From DASXMT01 sp963755985 (GTDB taxonomy: Bacteria > Actinomycetota > Acidimicrobiia > Acidimicrobiales > RAAP-2): DNA of 64,000 nucleotides. The translations under genes and the position numbers were made by a program. Where the stretch lies: the NCBI GenBank assembly GCA_963755985.1, contig CAVWLO010000005.1, positions 248,001 to 312,000 of the forward strand. The letters are read 5' to 3'. How positions within the stretch are numbered: the first letter of the stretch is position 1; each line of letters opens with the position of its first letter. Under the pieces are notes generated by a model, which was given only the letters and a program-made list of their open reading frames with translations, was not told the origin of the DNA and made no database searches. Shown one piece after another: positions 1-9,038 of this stretch.

Positions 1-97
1 AGGCCGGGTCGCTCGTGCCCACCACCGCGAACGTGTCCGAGATCTGGTGGGTGAGCCCCTCGTCGGCCGGGAACAGGTCACCGATGGGATTGGGCAT
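1..97 (-). CDS. N-terminal fragment of an unrecognised protein, cut by the window edge
   Basis: An ATG at 97 opens a frame that runs off the left edge; the visible 32 residues begin MPNPIGDLFPADEGLTHQIS. A good ribosome site (AAAGGA, nine bases before the ATG) and consistently G/C-ending codons support a real start. It lies 105 bases downstream of the LivF stop on the same strand, so it may be the last gene of the transporter operon or an independent gene. I do not recognise the family and assign no function. Confidence 0.5.
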   Translation of the reverse strand, partial: MPNPIGDLFPADEGLTHQISDTFAVVGTSDPA

Positions 98-202
98 CAG
101 GCTGGGTCCTTTCTGGGCCGATCGCTACCTCGTGGCGGCCGCGCCCACGAATCCGGCCCGGCTCTCGGAGCCGAACGACGACGGCCCGTCGGTCGCGGCT
201 GG

Positions 203-919
203 TCAGGAGCCGAGGTAGCTGGAGGACAGATCGTCCTCGAGCTCGGCCGGCGTCCCCCGCCGCACGATCTGGCCCTGGAGCATGACGGCCACCGTGTCGG
301 CGATGGGCAGGACGGTGCGGGCGAACTGCTCGACGACCAGGATCGAGAGCCCCTGGGCGGCCAGCTCGCCCACCAGGCCGTAGAGCTCGCGCACGATCAT
401 CGGGGCCAGGCCGAGGGACAGCTCGTCGAGCATTACCAGCTTGGGATCGGTGCTGAAGGCCCGGGAGAGGGCCAGCATCTGTTGCTCTCCGCCCGACAGC
501 GTTCCGGCCAGCTGCTTGCGGCGCTCGCCGAGCCGAGGGAACCGCGAGTAGGTGACCTCTTCCAGATGGTCCATGTCCGCTCCGACCTGGGTGGCCATGA
601 GCACGTTCTCCCGCACTGTCAGGTTGGGGAAGATGCCGCGCCCCTCAGGCACCGTGCAGATGCCTCGCCGGGACAGCGCCCCCGCCGACGTCTTGGTCAC
701 GTCCTCGCTCTCGAAGAAGACCTCGCCGGCGTCGGGCTGGTGGACGCCGGCGCACACGTTGAGCAGGGTGGTCTTCCCACCGCCGTTCGGACCGAGCAAC
801 GCCGTCACCTTGCCCGGGTAGACCTGCAGATCGACATCGTGGATGACCTCGATCGGTCCGTAGCCAGCCCGGATCGATCGCACCTCGAGCAGGGGGGCAC
901 TGCCGTCGCCGCCGTTCAT
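203..919 (-). CDS. livF: Branched-chain amino acid type ABC transporter ATP-binding protein LivF
   Basis: Second ATPase of a Liv-type importer; it hydrolyses ATP at the cytoplasmic face of the membrane. The 238-residue protein has a Walker A motif at 43-51 (GPNGGGKTT, with Gly where Ala is usual), the signature LSGGEQQ at 141-147 and Walker B VMLDELSLGLAP from about 162. The final Glu-Gln (VVEQ) in place of Glu-His is usual in LivF. The chosen ATG at 919 overlaps the LivG stop as ATGA, so the two are translationally coupled; an open frame extends further upstream but lies inside livG. Last recognised gene of the liv operon. Substrate cannot be read from the sequence: amino acids are typical, but amides, urea and aromatic acids also use this family. 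Confidence 0.93.
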   Translation of the reverse strand: MNGGDGSAPLLEVRSIRAGYGPIEVIHDVDLQVYPGKVTALLGPNGGGKTTLLNVCAGVHQPDAGEVFFESEDVTKTSAGALSRRGICTVPEGRGIFPNLTVRENVLMATQVGADMDHLEEVTYSRFPRLGERRKQLAGTLSGGEQQMLALSRAFSTDPKLVMLDELSLGLAPMIVRELYGLVGELAAQGLSILVVEQFARTVLPIADTVAVMLQGQIVRRGTPAELEDDLSSSYLGS

Positions 920-1656
920 CCCACGCCCTCTGTCGAACCGAGATAGGCGTCGATGACCGCCGGTTCGAGCCGGATCTGCTCGGGCGGGCCCGACGCGATG
1001 ATCTGGCCGTAGTCCAGGACGTGGATGGTGGCGCACACCCCCATGACCAGGGAGACGTCGTGCTCGACCAGACAGATGCCCAGCCCGTCCTCGCGGACCA
1101 GCTGGCCCAGGAGCTGGCCGAAGGCGGCCGTCTCCGTCTCGGTCTGACCCGATGCCGGCTCGTCGAGCAGCAGGACGCGGGGCTTGGTCATGAGGGCGCG
1201 GGCCACCTCGATGACGCGGGCCCGGGCCGTGGGCAGTTCCCCTACCTCCCGGTCGGCCACGTCCTCCAAGCCGAGCAGGCCCATGACCCGGTCGGTCTCG
1301 GCCTTGACGTTGATCCGGAACCGGCGCCCCCAGGCGTTGCGGATGTCGCCGGCGACCCGGACGTTGTCCCGGACCGACAGGGATGTGAACAGCTCGAGCT
1401 GCTGGTAGCTGCGCGACAGTCCCCGTCGGGCCCGGGCTGCCGGCCCGGCCCGGGTCACGTCCTGTCCGTCGAGGGCGATGCGGCCGCTGGTGGGATCGAG
1501 CAGGCCGCTGATCACGTTGAAGAGCGTCGTCTTGCCCGCGCCGTTGGGGCCGATGAGCCCGGTCACTGTTCCCTCGTCGATGGCCAACGACACCTCGTCA
1601 AGGACCACATTGCCGCCGAAGGCCATGGAGATCTCCGTCGCCTCAAGAACGGCCAC
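916..1656 (-). CDS. livG: Branched-chain amino acid type ABC transporter ATP-binding protein LivG
   Basis: First ATPase of the Liv importer, 246 residues. Walker A GPNGAGKTT is at 36-44, the Q-loop is near 85, Walker B VLLLDEPASG is at 161-170 and the switch His lies in LVEHD. The ABC signature is degenerate: ELPTARARV at 140-148 replaces LSGGQ. The partner LivF keeps a canonical signature, so one of the two ATP sites of the heterodimer may be weakened. Its start overlaps the end of the permease gene by 14 bases and its stop overlaps livF, indicating one polycistronic unit. Confidence 0.93.
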   Translation of the reverse strand: MAVLEATEISMAFGGNVVLDEVSLAIDEGTVTGLIGPNGAGKTTLFNVISGLLDPTSGRIALDGQDVTRAGPAARARRGLSRSYQQLELFTSLSVRDNVRVAGDIRNAWGRRFRINVKAETDRVMGLLGLEDVADREVGELPTARARVIEVARALMTKPRVLLLDEPASGQTETETAAFGQLLGQLVREDGLGICLVEHDVSLVMGVCATIHVLDYGQIIASGPPEQIRLEPAVIDAYLGSTEGVG

Positions 1657-3889
1657 CGGTCGACCCCCCTTCCCAGCCCATGCGCACCGGCCCGCTGGCC
1701 GCCGCGGCCGGGGCGGCGCTGCTCGCCGTCTCGACCACCGGTGTGGTCGAGCTCGACGGCGGCGACCCGGCCGGAGGCGGTGGGGGCGCGAACGCTTCGG
1801 GCATCAGCGCCCGGCCCACCGCCGGGAGGCCGAAGGCGATGATGGCGGTGGCGAACACGAACCACCAGTTGGACATGACCTTGGTCACCACCAGCAGGTA
1901 GGCGGCGAGTTCGAGGAGGAGGCCTCCGGCCAGGACCGGCTTGGCCCGCCACAGCGGGGCGTAGCCCTCGACGATCTGTCCGATGGACCCGCTCGGGTTG
2001 CGGCCCAGGCTGACTCCGATCGCGGCCGGGGCCACCAGTGTGAGGTTGGCGATGAAGCTCCAGGGGCCGCCGTGGTGGCTGTAGAGGTTCTGGAACGTGC
2101 TGGTGATGGCTTGGAAGCCGACCCCGGCCAGGATCCCGCCCATGAGCGCTCCGGCCACGTTGCCGATGCCGCCGACCACGGTCAGCATCACCAGCGTGAG
2201 GCTGATGAAGATGATGTACGAGTTCGGGTTGACCGAGATGGAGGCCGACGACATCAGGATGCCACCCAGCCCGGCGATGGCGGCCGAGAGCACGAAGACC
2301 GACAGCTTCAGCTTGATCAGGTTCTGGCCTAGGGTGGCCGACGCCGCCGGGCTGTCCTTCATGGCAGCCAGGCGCCGGCCGTAGGCGCTGTGGCGCAGGG
2401 CGATCAGCCCGATGCCGATGACCACGAAGACGATGGTCACCGTGGTGAGGAAGGCCTTGGGTGCGCTCAGGTCGAGCGGCCCCACCTTGACCTTGGGGAC
2501 GTTGAGGGTCCCGTTGGTGAAGATCGAGAAGTGGGTGTGGAAGATGGGCAGGATGTGGGGGGTGACGTCGGAGATGATCATGTCGGAGACGAACACCCCG
2601 AAGGCCAGCGTGGCCAGGGCCAGGTACAGCCCCCGCAACCTGAGGGCGGGCAGGGCGATGAGCCCGCCGATCACCGCGGCGGCTGCCATCCCGATGAAGA
2701 TGCCCCCGAGCGTGATCCGCTGGTGGAGCCCCACCCCCGACAGCCCCAGGTGGAAGGTGAAGATGGTGGCGATCGCCCCCAGGGACACCGGGGCCAGGTT
2801 GATCTCCCCGGCATAGCCGGTGAGCACGGTGAGCGACAAGGCGATGATGGCGAAGGTCATGCCCACGGTCAGGGCCGTGATCGCCTCGCTGGTCATGATG
2901 ACCTCGAGGAGCAGGATGACGGCCAGCAGGATGATCGACCACAGCCCGGCGGAGCCCAGGCTGGGGACCTTGAACCGCTCCCGGCTGCGTAGGAGGATGG
3001 CGCCCCGGAGCCGGTCCTGGGGCAGCACCAGGAGGACCACGAAGAGGACGATCATGGGCAGGGAGATCCGGAAGTTGGACGCCCACGTCCAGGTGGTCGG
3101 GAAATAGGCCAGCACGTAGTTGCTGGCCAGGCCGAGGACGATGGCCCCGATGAAGGTGCGGGGCAGGCTGCGCAATCTCCCGAACATGGCCGCGGCGATG
3201 GCATCGAGGACCAACAAGGTGAGCTGGGTGACATCGAGCGTGCCCCCGCTGATCGGGGTGATGAGGATGCCGGCCAACGCGGCCAGGGCCCCGCCCAGGG
3301 CCCACGAGATGCCGGCCAGGCGCCCGGGCCGGCCGCCGTTGAGCTCGAGCAGCGCGGGATTGTCGACCACGCCGCGCATGGCGACGCCGGTCCGGGTCCG
3401 CTGGAAGAGGTAGCGCAGGCCCACGGCGATGGCCACCGCCGCCCCGATGGCGATGACCTCGTGGTCGGTCACGTAGACGCCCAGGAACTTGAACTTGGCC
3501 GTGTAGCCGAAGAAGGGGAAGTCGTTCCGGGGAGTGGTGGGGTTCCAGATCCACTGGGCCAGGGCGATGATGCCGAGCATGACGCTCACCGTGACCACGA
3601 TCTTGGTGATCTCGGCCGTGTTCCGCAGCCCTCGCATGATGCCGGCGTAGAGCAGGGCTCCGAACAGCGGGGCCAGGATCAGCAGGACCAGGATCAGGCA
3701 CACCGGGGCCGGCCAGTTCCAGCCGAAACGGAATTGCCAGTAGACGTAGGCGGCCAGCATGGCGATGGCGCCTTGGGCGAAGTTGAAGATGCCCGACGTC
3801 GTGTAGGTGAGCACCAGCCCCGAGGCGGCGATGCCATAGACCGCGCCGATGACCAGTCCGGCGATGGTATATGAGAGGAACAGGTGCAT
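1643..3889 (-). CDS. Fused LivH-LivM ABC transporter permease
   Basis: A single 748-residue integral membrane protein carries both permease domains that are separate genes in E. coli. Residues 1 to about 295 match LivH (opening helices around GAVYGIAASGLVLTYTTSG, later RTRTGVAMRGVVDNP and the LAALAGILITPISGGTLDV region). Residues about 315 to 640 match LivM (LTGYAGEINLAPVSLGAIA, LPALRLRGLYLALATLAFG, SAYGRRLAAMKDSPAAS, VVGGIGNVAGALMGGIL). A further hydrophobic stretch at about 650-690 and a Pro/Ser-rich cytoplasmic-looking tail follow. The ribosome site AAGGGG lies six bases before the ATG. It sits 69 bases after the binding-protein gene and overlaps livG. The fusion gives a one-polypeptide translocation pore; such fusions are known in actinobacteria. 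Confidence 0.92.
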   Translation of the reverse strand: MHLFLSYTIAGLVIGAVYGIAASGLVLTYTTSGIFNFAQGAIAMLAAYVYWQFRFGWNWPAPVCLILVLLILAPLFGALLYAGIMRGLRNTAEITKIVVTVSVMLGIIALAQWIWNPTTPRNDFPFFGYTAKFKFLGVYVTDHEVIAIGAAVAIAVGLRYLFQRTRTGVAMRGVVDNPALLELNGGRPGRLAGISWALGGALAALAGILITPISGGTLDVTQLTLLVLDAIAAAMFGRLRSLPRTFIGAIVLGLASNYVLAYFPTTWTWASNFRISLPMIVLFVVLLVLPQDRLRGAILLRSRERFKVPSLGSAGLWSIILLAVILLLEVIMTSEAITALTVGMTFAIIALSLTVLTGYAGEINLAPVSLGAIATIFTFHLGLSGVGLHQRITLGGIFIGMAAAAVIGGLIALPALRLRGLYLALATLAFGVFVSDMIISDVTPHILPIFHTHFSIFTNGTLNVPKVKVGPLDLSAPKAFLTTVTIVFVVIGIGLIALRHSAYGRRLAAMKDSPAASATLGQNLIKLKLSVFVLSAAIAGLGGILMSSASISVNPNSYIIFISLTLVMLTVVGGIGNVAGALMGGILAGVGFQAITSTFQNLYSHHGGPWSFIANLTLVAPAAIGVSLGRNPSGSIGQIVEGYAPLWRAKPVLAGGLLLELAAYLLVVTKVMSNWWFVFATAIIAFGLPAVGRALMPEAFAPPPPPAGSPPSSSTTPVVETASSAAPAAAASGPVRMGWEGGSTGGRS

Positions 3890-3958
3890 CGTGACCCCTT
3901 TACCCCTCCGTCCAGGCCACGAGCGGGCGCCCGGGCCGGGACGGAGGGCCGTCGTGCG

Positions 3959-5341
3959 TTAGGACTGCGGTTTGATCACCGACGGGGTGACGTACTTGGT
4001 CGAGTAGCCCTCTGCGTTCAGGGTCGTCCCGAGGACCACCCCCGTGTTGGGCACGACGAACTTGGACGAGCACTGGTAGGTCCCCAGCTTCTTCGGCACC
4101 ACCTGTACGTACTTGGTGCCCTGCAGCCGGAGGAGCACCCCGCACTGCGGGGGCGTGTTCTTGGCCACGTTGCCGGGGGCGGACAGGCCGCCGCCCGTCC
4201 AGGCCGTCACCGTGGCCAGCTTGTTGACCATGCACTGCCGGGTCAGTGTGGACCCGCAGGCCTTGGCCTCGGTGGCCCAGAGCAGGAAGGCCGACGCCGC
4301 CTGCTCGCCGAGCTGATTGGTGGCGCCGCTCGGCGACACGATCGACAGGTACTGCTTTATCGCCGGGACCACGTTGGCCGCGCTCAGCGGCGCGTAGGCC
4401 GACCGCACGTAGAAGTTGTTGGCCAGGCCGCTCGTGTTCCAGGCCGCGAACTGGGGCGAGTACAGGTTGGTGTCGCCCACCCAGACCGGGTTGTAGCCCA
4501 GCTGGTTGTCGGCCTGCAGCATCCCGTAGAGCTCGGGGCTGGGCGAGACGTCGGTGTAGACGACCTGGGCACCGCAGCTCTGGAGCTTCTGGGCGAAGGG
4601 CGTGTAGTCGGGCTCGCCTGTGTACTGGATCTGGAACGGGCAGTTCAGGTACTTCCACCCCGTCTGTTCGAAGGCCTGCTGGGCTTTGGCCATCGACACC
4701 TCCACCGGGGAGAGGTTCTCGATGTACTGGCCGACCTTTTGCACCTTGGAGGGGAAGAGCCCCTTGACCTGGTAGGCCGACGAGACCGGGCTCATGTTCA
4801 CCGGGTTCGGCGTCGGCTGGTAGGACTCATAGGCGTTGGCCACGTCCGATCCCACCGCGAAGCCGGGCACCTGGACCAGGTTGCAACCGAGCCTGGTCTG
4901 TTCGGCTGACTGATCGAGGGCGAAGCCCTCGCCCACCAGCATGAAGTCGGTCTTGCAGGCCTGGGTCATGACCGTGTTGGCGTTGAGGACGGCGGCGTCG
5001 TAGTAGTCGCCGACGACCTTGCGTCCGTTGATGCCTCCCTGGGAATTGCACCAGTTGATGAAGGACTTCACCGCGTTGCCCATCTCCTGGTCGAGGCCCG
5101 GGCTCCCGGCGTAGCCCCGATCGTCTCCGTAGGCGATATGGATAGAGGTGTTGGTCACGCCCTGTTCGGTGGCACCCGTGGCGTTGCCCGGACCGCACGG
5201 TGTCGGCAGGTTGCCGAACGAGGTCACCGTCGCTGCCGCCGCGCTTCCGCTGGACAGAGCCGTGACCATGGCCGTCGAACCGACCAGTGTGAGGGCCAGC
5301 AGCACACTGAGTGCCGGAGACCTCCTGAGCCATCCCATCAT
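3959..5341 (-). CDS. Periplasmic-type substrate-binding protein of the Liv ABC transporter
   Basis: Type I periplasmic-binding-fold protein that captures the ligand outside the cell and delivers it to the fused permease. About 460 residues. The start is a doubled ATG (5341 and 5338) preceded by AAGGGGG; the second ATG has the better spacing. The N-terminus is a classical signal peptide (MGWLRRSPALSVLLALTLVG, then cleavage near SAAAATV). The mature protein carries Liv-type hallmarks: IHIAYGDDRGYAG, FINWCNSQGGINGRKVVGDY, and a long C-terminal lobe with paired cysteines. It is the first gene of the minus-strand operon (binding protein, permease, LivG, LivF). The ligand is not predictable from the sequence. 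Confidence 0.9.
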   Translation of the reverse strand: MMGWLRRSPALSVLLALTLVGSTAMVTALSSGSAAAATVTSFGNLPTPCGPGNATGATEQGVTNTSIHIAYGDDRGYAGSPGLDQEMGNAVKSFINWCNSQGGINGRKVVGDYYDAAVLNANTVMTQACKTDFMLVGEGFALDQSAEQTRLGCNLVQVPGFAVGSDVANAYESYQPTPNPVNMSPVSSAYQVKGLFPSKVQKVGQYIENLSPVEVSMAKAQQAFEQTGWKYLNCPFQIQYTGEPDYTPFAQKLQSCGAQVVYTDVSPSPELYGMLQADNQLGYNPVWVGDTNLYSPQFAAWNTSGLANNFYVRSAYAPLSAANVVPAIKQYLSIVSPSGATNQLGEQAASAFLLWATEAKACGSTLTRQCMVNKLATVTAWTGGGLSAPGNVAKNTPPQCGVLLRLQGTKYVQVVPKKLGTYQCSSKFVVPNTGVVLGTTLNAEGYSTKYVTPSVIKPQS

Positions 5342-5489
5342 GTTCCCCCTTGGGTTTTTCGGCGCCGATCGCAATGGCCACGCACACTGACCACCTTGTC
5401 CGGTTCGGCCCCCCAGGCCCGCCGTCGCAGGTACATTAGCCAAGTTGTCCGATTGGTGGGCGTCGACGCGGCCGCGGCATCGCTCCGGG

Positions 5490-7583
5490 CTACTGGACCA
5501 CGCAGTTCTTGGGGGCGTTGCTGCCGTGCTTGGGCGGCGGTGTGCTCGGGAATGCGCTGGCCAGGGCGTTGGCAAAATCGGCCGATCGCTGCACCGAGCC
5601 GGCCGAGGAGTAGTGGATCCCGTCCGATATGAACCAGCCGGGCTGGGCCACTGATGCCCAGTCGTAGACCCGCATGTTGGGGTAGGCCGGGCAGCCGGCG
5701 ACCAGGGTGCTGTTCCACTGCTGCATGTTGGCGTTGGCGTAGTCGCCGCTGCTCAGGAGCGACACCGTGTTGACCCACAGGACCGGCTGGTTGCCGATGA
5801 TCGACATGAGCCGTTGGATCCGGGTCTGGGCGTCGGTGTTGGAGCCGACGGCGATGTCGGCGGCATCGTTGGTACCGAGCGCGATCAACCAGCACCCGTT
5901 GTAACCCTGGGCGATGAGCTGTTGGGCGACCATGTCTCCGTTGGGCTGGTTGTCGACCGTCTCGGGGCCGGTGGACCGGGCGCCGGAGATCTGGAGGTTG
6001 ACGTCGCTGACGCCGACCCGGGCGAACTGGGCCGGCAGCTGTTGGGGTGGGTCGATGTAGTCGTTGGAGACCAAGCTCTCGGAGGTGGAGTCGCCGAGGT
6101 CGGCCACCGAGGTGCAACTGGTCGTCTGGGCCGGGGCAACCGTGGTCGTGGTCGTGGTCGCCCCGGCTCCTCCCACCGGAGTGGTCGAGGTGGTCGCGGG
6201 CGTCGTGGTGGTGGTCGTCGTGGTCGTGGTCGTGGGGACATGGAGGTGTTCTGTCCTCGACACCGTTCCTCCCAGGTTCGGGTTGGGCGCACTGGCCGTG
6301 GTCAGGGTGTTGGCTGGTGCGGCCGGGATCCAACCGGCCAGAGCCAGCGTGGTCGCGGCCAGCCCGACCACAGCCGCGATCACCGCCGCCCGGGTCGGGG
6401 CCGACCGGGTGGCCGCGTAGCCCCCGGCCACCCTGAGCTGGTTCCACCACCGTCCCAACGCACCGTGGCGGATCGGTGTCTCGATGAAACGCCAGGACAG
6501 GGCGGCGATGCCGACGATGGCGACCACCTGGAGCAGGACCCGGAGGTGGTTGACACCATGGGTCACCGTCGGGGTCGTGAGCACGATGATGGGGTAGTGC
6601 CACAGGTAGATGGCGTACGACCAAAGCCCGATCCAGCGCAGCGGCCCCCACCCGAGCGCCCGGCTTACCCACGTGGCCGGGTGGGACGCAGCCATGATGA
6701 CGAGGAGGGTGGCGATGGTGAGGAGGACCAGGCCGCCGCGGTAGAGGAAGGCCGAATACTGGTTGGTGCGCCACATCAGCACGGCGATCCCGAGCAGCCC
6801 GACCACACCCATCGTGTCGAGCAGCCGGCGAGCACCCGGCGTGACGTCCGCGCGCAACTGCCGGCTGGGCCAGACCATGGCCAGGGCCGCCCCGAAGAGG
6901 AGCCCGAAAGCCCGGGTGTCTGTGCCGTCGTAGAGCCGCGTCGGGTCGAGGGTCGGGTGGTACAGCAGCGCCATCTCCAACGCCGAGGCCAGGGCGACGA
7001 CGAGGGTCACGCCGACCAGCACGTCGCGGCGGCGGGCCAGCCGCTTGACCCGGCCCCGGGTATGGCCCTTGCCCGCCCGTCTGACCCAGAGCAGGCCGGC
7101 CAGGAGCAGCCACGGCCACAGGAGGTAGAACTGCTCCTCGACGGCCAGGGACCAGAGGTTCCCCAGCGGGGACGGGGGGCCGAACCGGGCGAAATAGGAC
7201 ACGTGGTGGAAGATCAGCCACCAGTTGTTGGCGTACACGGCGGAAGAGAAGACGTCGCCCCGCAGCGCACCGAGCTGTGCGGGGTCGCCGGCCGAGACCC
7301 AGATGGCCACCACGGCCAGCATCACGAAGAGGGCCGGCAGCAACCGCCGGGCACGCCTGAGCCAGAAATCCCCCAGCTGCAGCTGGCCGGTGGTCCGCCA
7401 TTCGCTCATGAGCAGGTCGGTGATCAAGTAGCCGCTCAGGGTGAAGAAGACGGCGACGCCGAGCAGGCCGCCGGGTAAGAACCCGAAGCCAAGGTGGAAC
7501 ACGACGACGCCCAGAACAGCCACCGCCCGAAGCCCGTCCAGGCCGGGCATGTAGCGCTGGTCGCGCCCGAGCGGCTCAGGCAC
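5490..7583 (-). CDS. Acyltransferase 3 (OafA/YrhL type) fused to C-terminal SGNH hydrolase
   Basis: Membrane O-acyltransferase expected to acetylate a cell-surface glycan or lipid. Residues 1-375 form the acyltransferase 3 domain with about ten helices; the key His30 lies in VVVFHLGF, and LWSLAVEEQFYLLWPW and SYAIYLWHYP are diagnostic. One more helix (about 400-420) leads to an extracellular Thr-rich linker at 451-481, with eleven Thr in a row. The last 200 residues are an SGNH esterase domain: GDS at 497-499, GTND at 570-573, DGIHYSS near 658. OafA-type proteins of Salmonella and many actinobacteria share this arrangement. The start is GTG at 7583; an internal ATG (residue 12) is possible. 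Monocistronic; the 150 bases downstream separate it from the transporter operon. Confidence 0.88.
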   Translation of the reverse strand: MPEPLGRDQRYMPGLDGLRAVAVLGVVVFHLGFGFLPGGLLGVAVFFTLSGYLITDLLMSEWRTTGQLQLGDFWLRRARRLLPALFVMLAVVAIWVSAGDPAQLGALRGDVFSSAVYANNWWLIFHHVSYFARFGPPSPLGNLWSLAVEEQFYLLWPWLLLAGLLWVRRAGKGHTRGRVKRLARRRDVLVGVTLVVALASALEMALLYHPTLDPTRLYDGTDTRAFGLLFGAALAMVWPSRQLRADVTPGARRLLDTMGVVGLLGIAVLMWRTNQYSAFLYRGGLVLLTIATLLVIMAASHPATWVSRALGWGPLRWIGLWSYAIYLWHYPIIVLTTPTVTHGVNHLRVLLQVVAIVGIAALSWRFIETPIRHGALGRWWNQLRVAGGYAATRSAPTRAAVIAAVVGLAATTLALAGWIPAAPANTLTTASAPNPNLGGTVSRTEHLHVPTTTTTTTTTTTPATTSTTPVGGAGATTTTTTVAPAQTTSCTSVADLGDSTSESLVSNDYIDPPQQLPAQFARVGVSDVNLQISGARSTGPETVDNQPNGDMVAQQLIAQGYNGCWLIALGTNDAADIAVGSNTDAQTRIQRLMSIIGNQPVLWVNTVSLLSSGDYANANMQQWNSTLVAGCPAYPNMRVYDWASVAQPGWFISDGIHYSSAGSVQRSADFANALASAFPSTPPPKHGSNAPKNCVVQ

Positions 7584-7751
7584 CGGTCCGGACCTGCGCC
7601 GATCTCACTCCGCTGGTCGTGGGGCGCCCGGTCGGGGACAGGGGGGCGCGACCGCTCCACCCGTTGCTTGCCTCATGCTCCGACATGGACGCCCTTACCT
7701 GCGACATGCGCTCCCGTACCCCTGCGGCGTGCGCATCGTCGCCTTCAGCCG

Positions 7752-7779
7752 ACTGATTCTGATAGTCGAAGAATCTAGT
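7752..7779. promoter_or_regulatory. Interrupted palindrome upstream of acyltransferase gene
   Basis: GATTCT (7755-7760) and AGAATC (7770-7775) form a perfect inverted repeat around a nine-base spacer, with ACT and AGT extending the arms. It is the most AT-rich spot of the intergenic region and lies about 170 bases before the acyltransferase start. It could be an operator or part of a promoter; no regulator is implicated. Confidence 0.35.
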
Positions 7780-7948
7780 CACTACTCAGGCACCACTGGT
7801 TGACGGGCGAACACGCGTCGGTGCCGGCACCCGAGCGGGCCGGCCGTCGGTCGAGCAGGAACCCGGTCCCGTGCCATCGTGGCCAAGTCCGGTGGTCCGC
7901 CGTCGCCCGTGGGGGAACTGGTGACCACCGGGCCTCGCCCCCAGTCCC

Positions 7949-7988
7949 GGTGACGGCTCCCGGGCCCCTCCTGGGCCCGGGGGTCACC
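7949..7988 (-). terminator. Strong GC hairpin downstream of aldo/keto reductase gene
   Basis: CCCGGGCCC (7959-7967) pairs perfectly with GGGCCCGGG (7973-7981) around the loop CTCCT. Outer arms GGTGAC (7949-7954) and GTCACC (7983-7988) extend the stem with a small bulge. It lies about 50 bases past the reductase stop and before the next gene on the same strand, as expected for a terminator. There is no T-run, which is common in high-GC actinobacteria. Confidence 0.55.
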
Positions 7989-8038
7989 GGCGTCGTCATG
8001 AGCCCGAGATCACAGCGGGCCGAGTGACGGGGCCGAGG

Positions 8039-9038
8039 TCAGACCGTCTCGGGAGCCGGCCCGTCGACCGGTACTGCCTTGGCCATGATGGCGTCGATCC
8101 GGGCCAGCGCCTCCTCGTCCAAGTGGAGTTGCGCGGCAGCCAGGGCGTCGTCGACGTGGGAGGGATCGCGAGTGCCGACGATGGCCACGTGCACCGCCGG
8201 TTGGGCCAGCACCCAGGCGAGGGCAACCTGGCTCACCGAGACGCCCAGCTCCTCTCGGGCAAACAACCCGAGCGCGGACACTGCATCGAGATTCCCTCGG
8301 TACGACTCCCCGCTGAACACCGGGCTAGCGTGCCGCCAGTCGCTTGGGGCAAAGGTGGTCTCAGGCCTGTGGTGGCCTCCGAGGAGCCCGTGGGCCAACG
8401 GGCCGTACACAAGGACGCCGATGTTCCCGGAGGCCGCGTAGGGGACGATCTCCTTCTCGATCTCCCGGCGGAAGAGGTGATACGCGGGCTGCAGCGTCTC
8501 CACCGGCAGGACGGAGCTGAATGCCTCCACCTGGTCCACGTCGAAGTTCGAGACGCCGACGTGACGGATCTTTCCTTCCGCCACCAGGTCGGCCAGCGCC
8601 CCCGCGGTCTCTTCGAGCGGGACGTTGGGGTCGGGCCAGTGAACTTGGTAGAGATCGATGGCGTCGGTGCGCAAACGCGTCGAAGCTCTCGGCCACCCCC
8701 GCCGAATCCACTCCGGGCTGGCGTCGCGAGCCACGCCGTCACCGACCGGCCTGAGCCCACCCTTGGTCGCGATGACCAGCCCGTCCCGGTTGCGCCCGTC
8801 CAGGGCCTTGGCCAAGAGGTGTTCGGACGCCCCGAACCCGTAGGCCTGGGCCGTGTCGAACAGGGTCACACCCCTGATCGGCTGCTCGCCGGATGGCTGC
8901 GATCGCTGCCTCCTCGTCGGTGGGGCCCCAGTCCCCGCCGAGCTGCCATGTGCCAAAGGCGATGCGGGAGACGCGGAGCCCGGTGCGGCCGAGCGTGGTC
9001 TGTTGCATGGCTGTCTCGTGCGTCGCTGCCTGTTGCAT
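8039..9038 (-). pseudogene. Aldo/keto reductase, interrupted by three single-base indels
   Basis: NADPH-dependent aldo/keto reductase of about 332 residues if repaired. The ATG at 9038 has a strong site (AAGGGAGGA). Fragments in order: TTLGRTGLRVSRIAFGTWQL with AAIRRAADQG; then, in another frame, VTLFDTAQAYGFGASEHLLA with the catalytic Asp/Tyr, and VIATKG; then DAIDLYQVHWPDPNVPLEE, GKIRHVGVSNF, and the NADPH-binding end (AIVGTRDP). The frame breaks are an extra base near 8868-8875, one missing C in the run 8696-8700, and one extra base at 8673-8675. Removing a net single base makes the length divisible by three. Either a fresh pseudogene or consensus error. The gene lies just behind an MFS exporter whose open frame overlaps its first 170 bases. 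Confidence 0.8.

Larger units (their letters stand above)
7584..8038. other. Intergenic region between acyltransferase and aldo/keto reductase genes
   Basis: 455 bases with no gene I can support. It contains an AT-rich interrupted palindrome (7752-7779) and a large GC-rich hairpin (7949-7988), listed separately. A 68-codon minus-strand frame (GTG at 7782, stop at 7576-7578 overlapping the acyltransferase start) is open, but its Arg/Ser/Gly-rich composition and lack of a ribosome site argue against it. Confidence 0.6.

Noticed and set aside
1563..3701. A 712-codon minus-strand frame overlapping the Liv permease gene
   Set aside because: It is the permease gene read one base out of phase: Pro/Arg/His-rich, no membrane or enzyme motifs, while the other frame encodes a clear LivH-LivM protein.
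6121..6240. Simple-sequence GTGGTCGTGGTC tract that looks like a satellite
   Set aside because: It is the reverse of ACC/ACG codons encoding the poly-Thr linker of the acyltransferase-SGNH protein.
7576..7782. A 68-codon ORF ending on the acyltransferase start
   Set aside because: No ribosome site and unremarkable composition; the overlap with the downstream start is the only supporting point.
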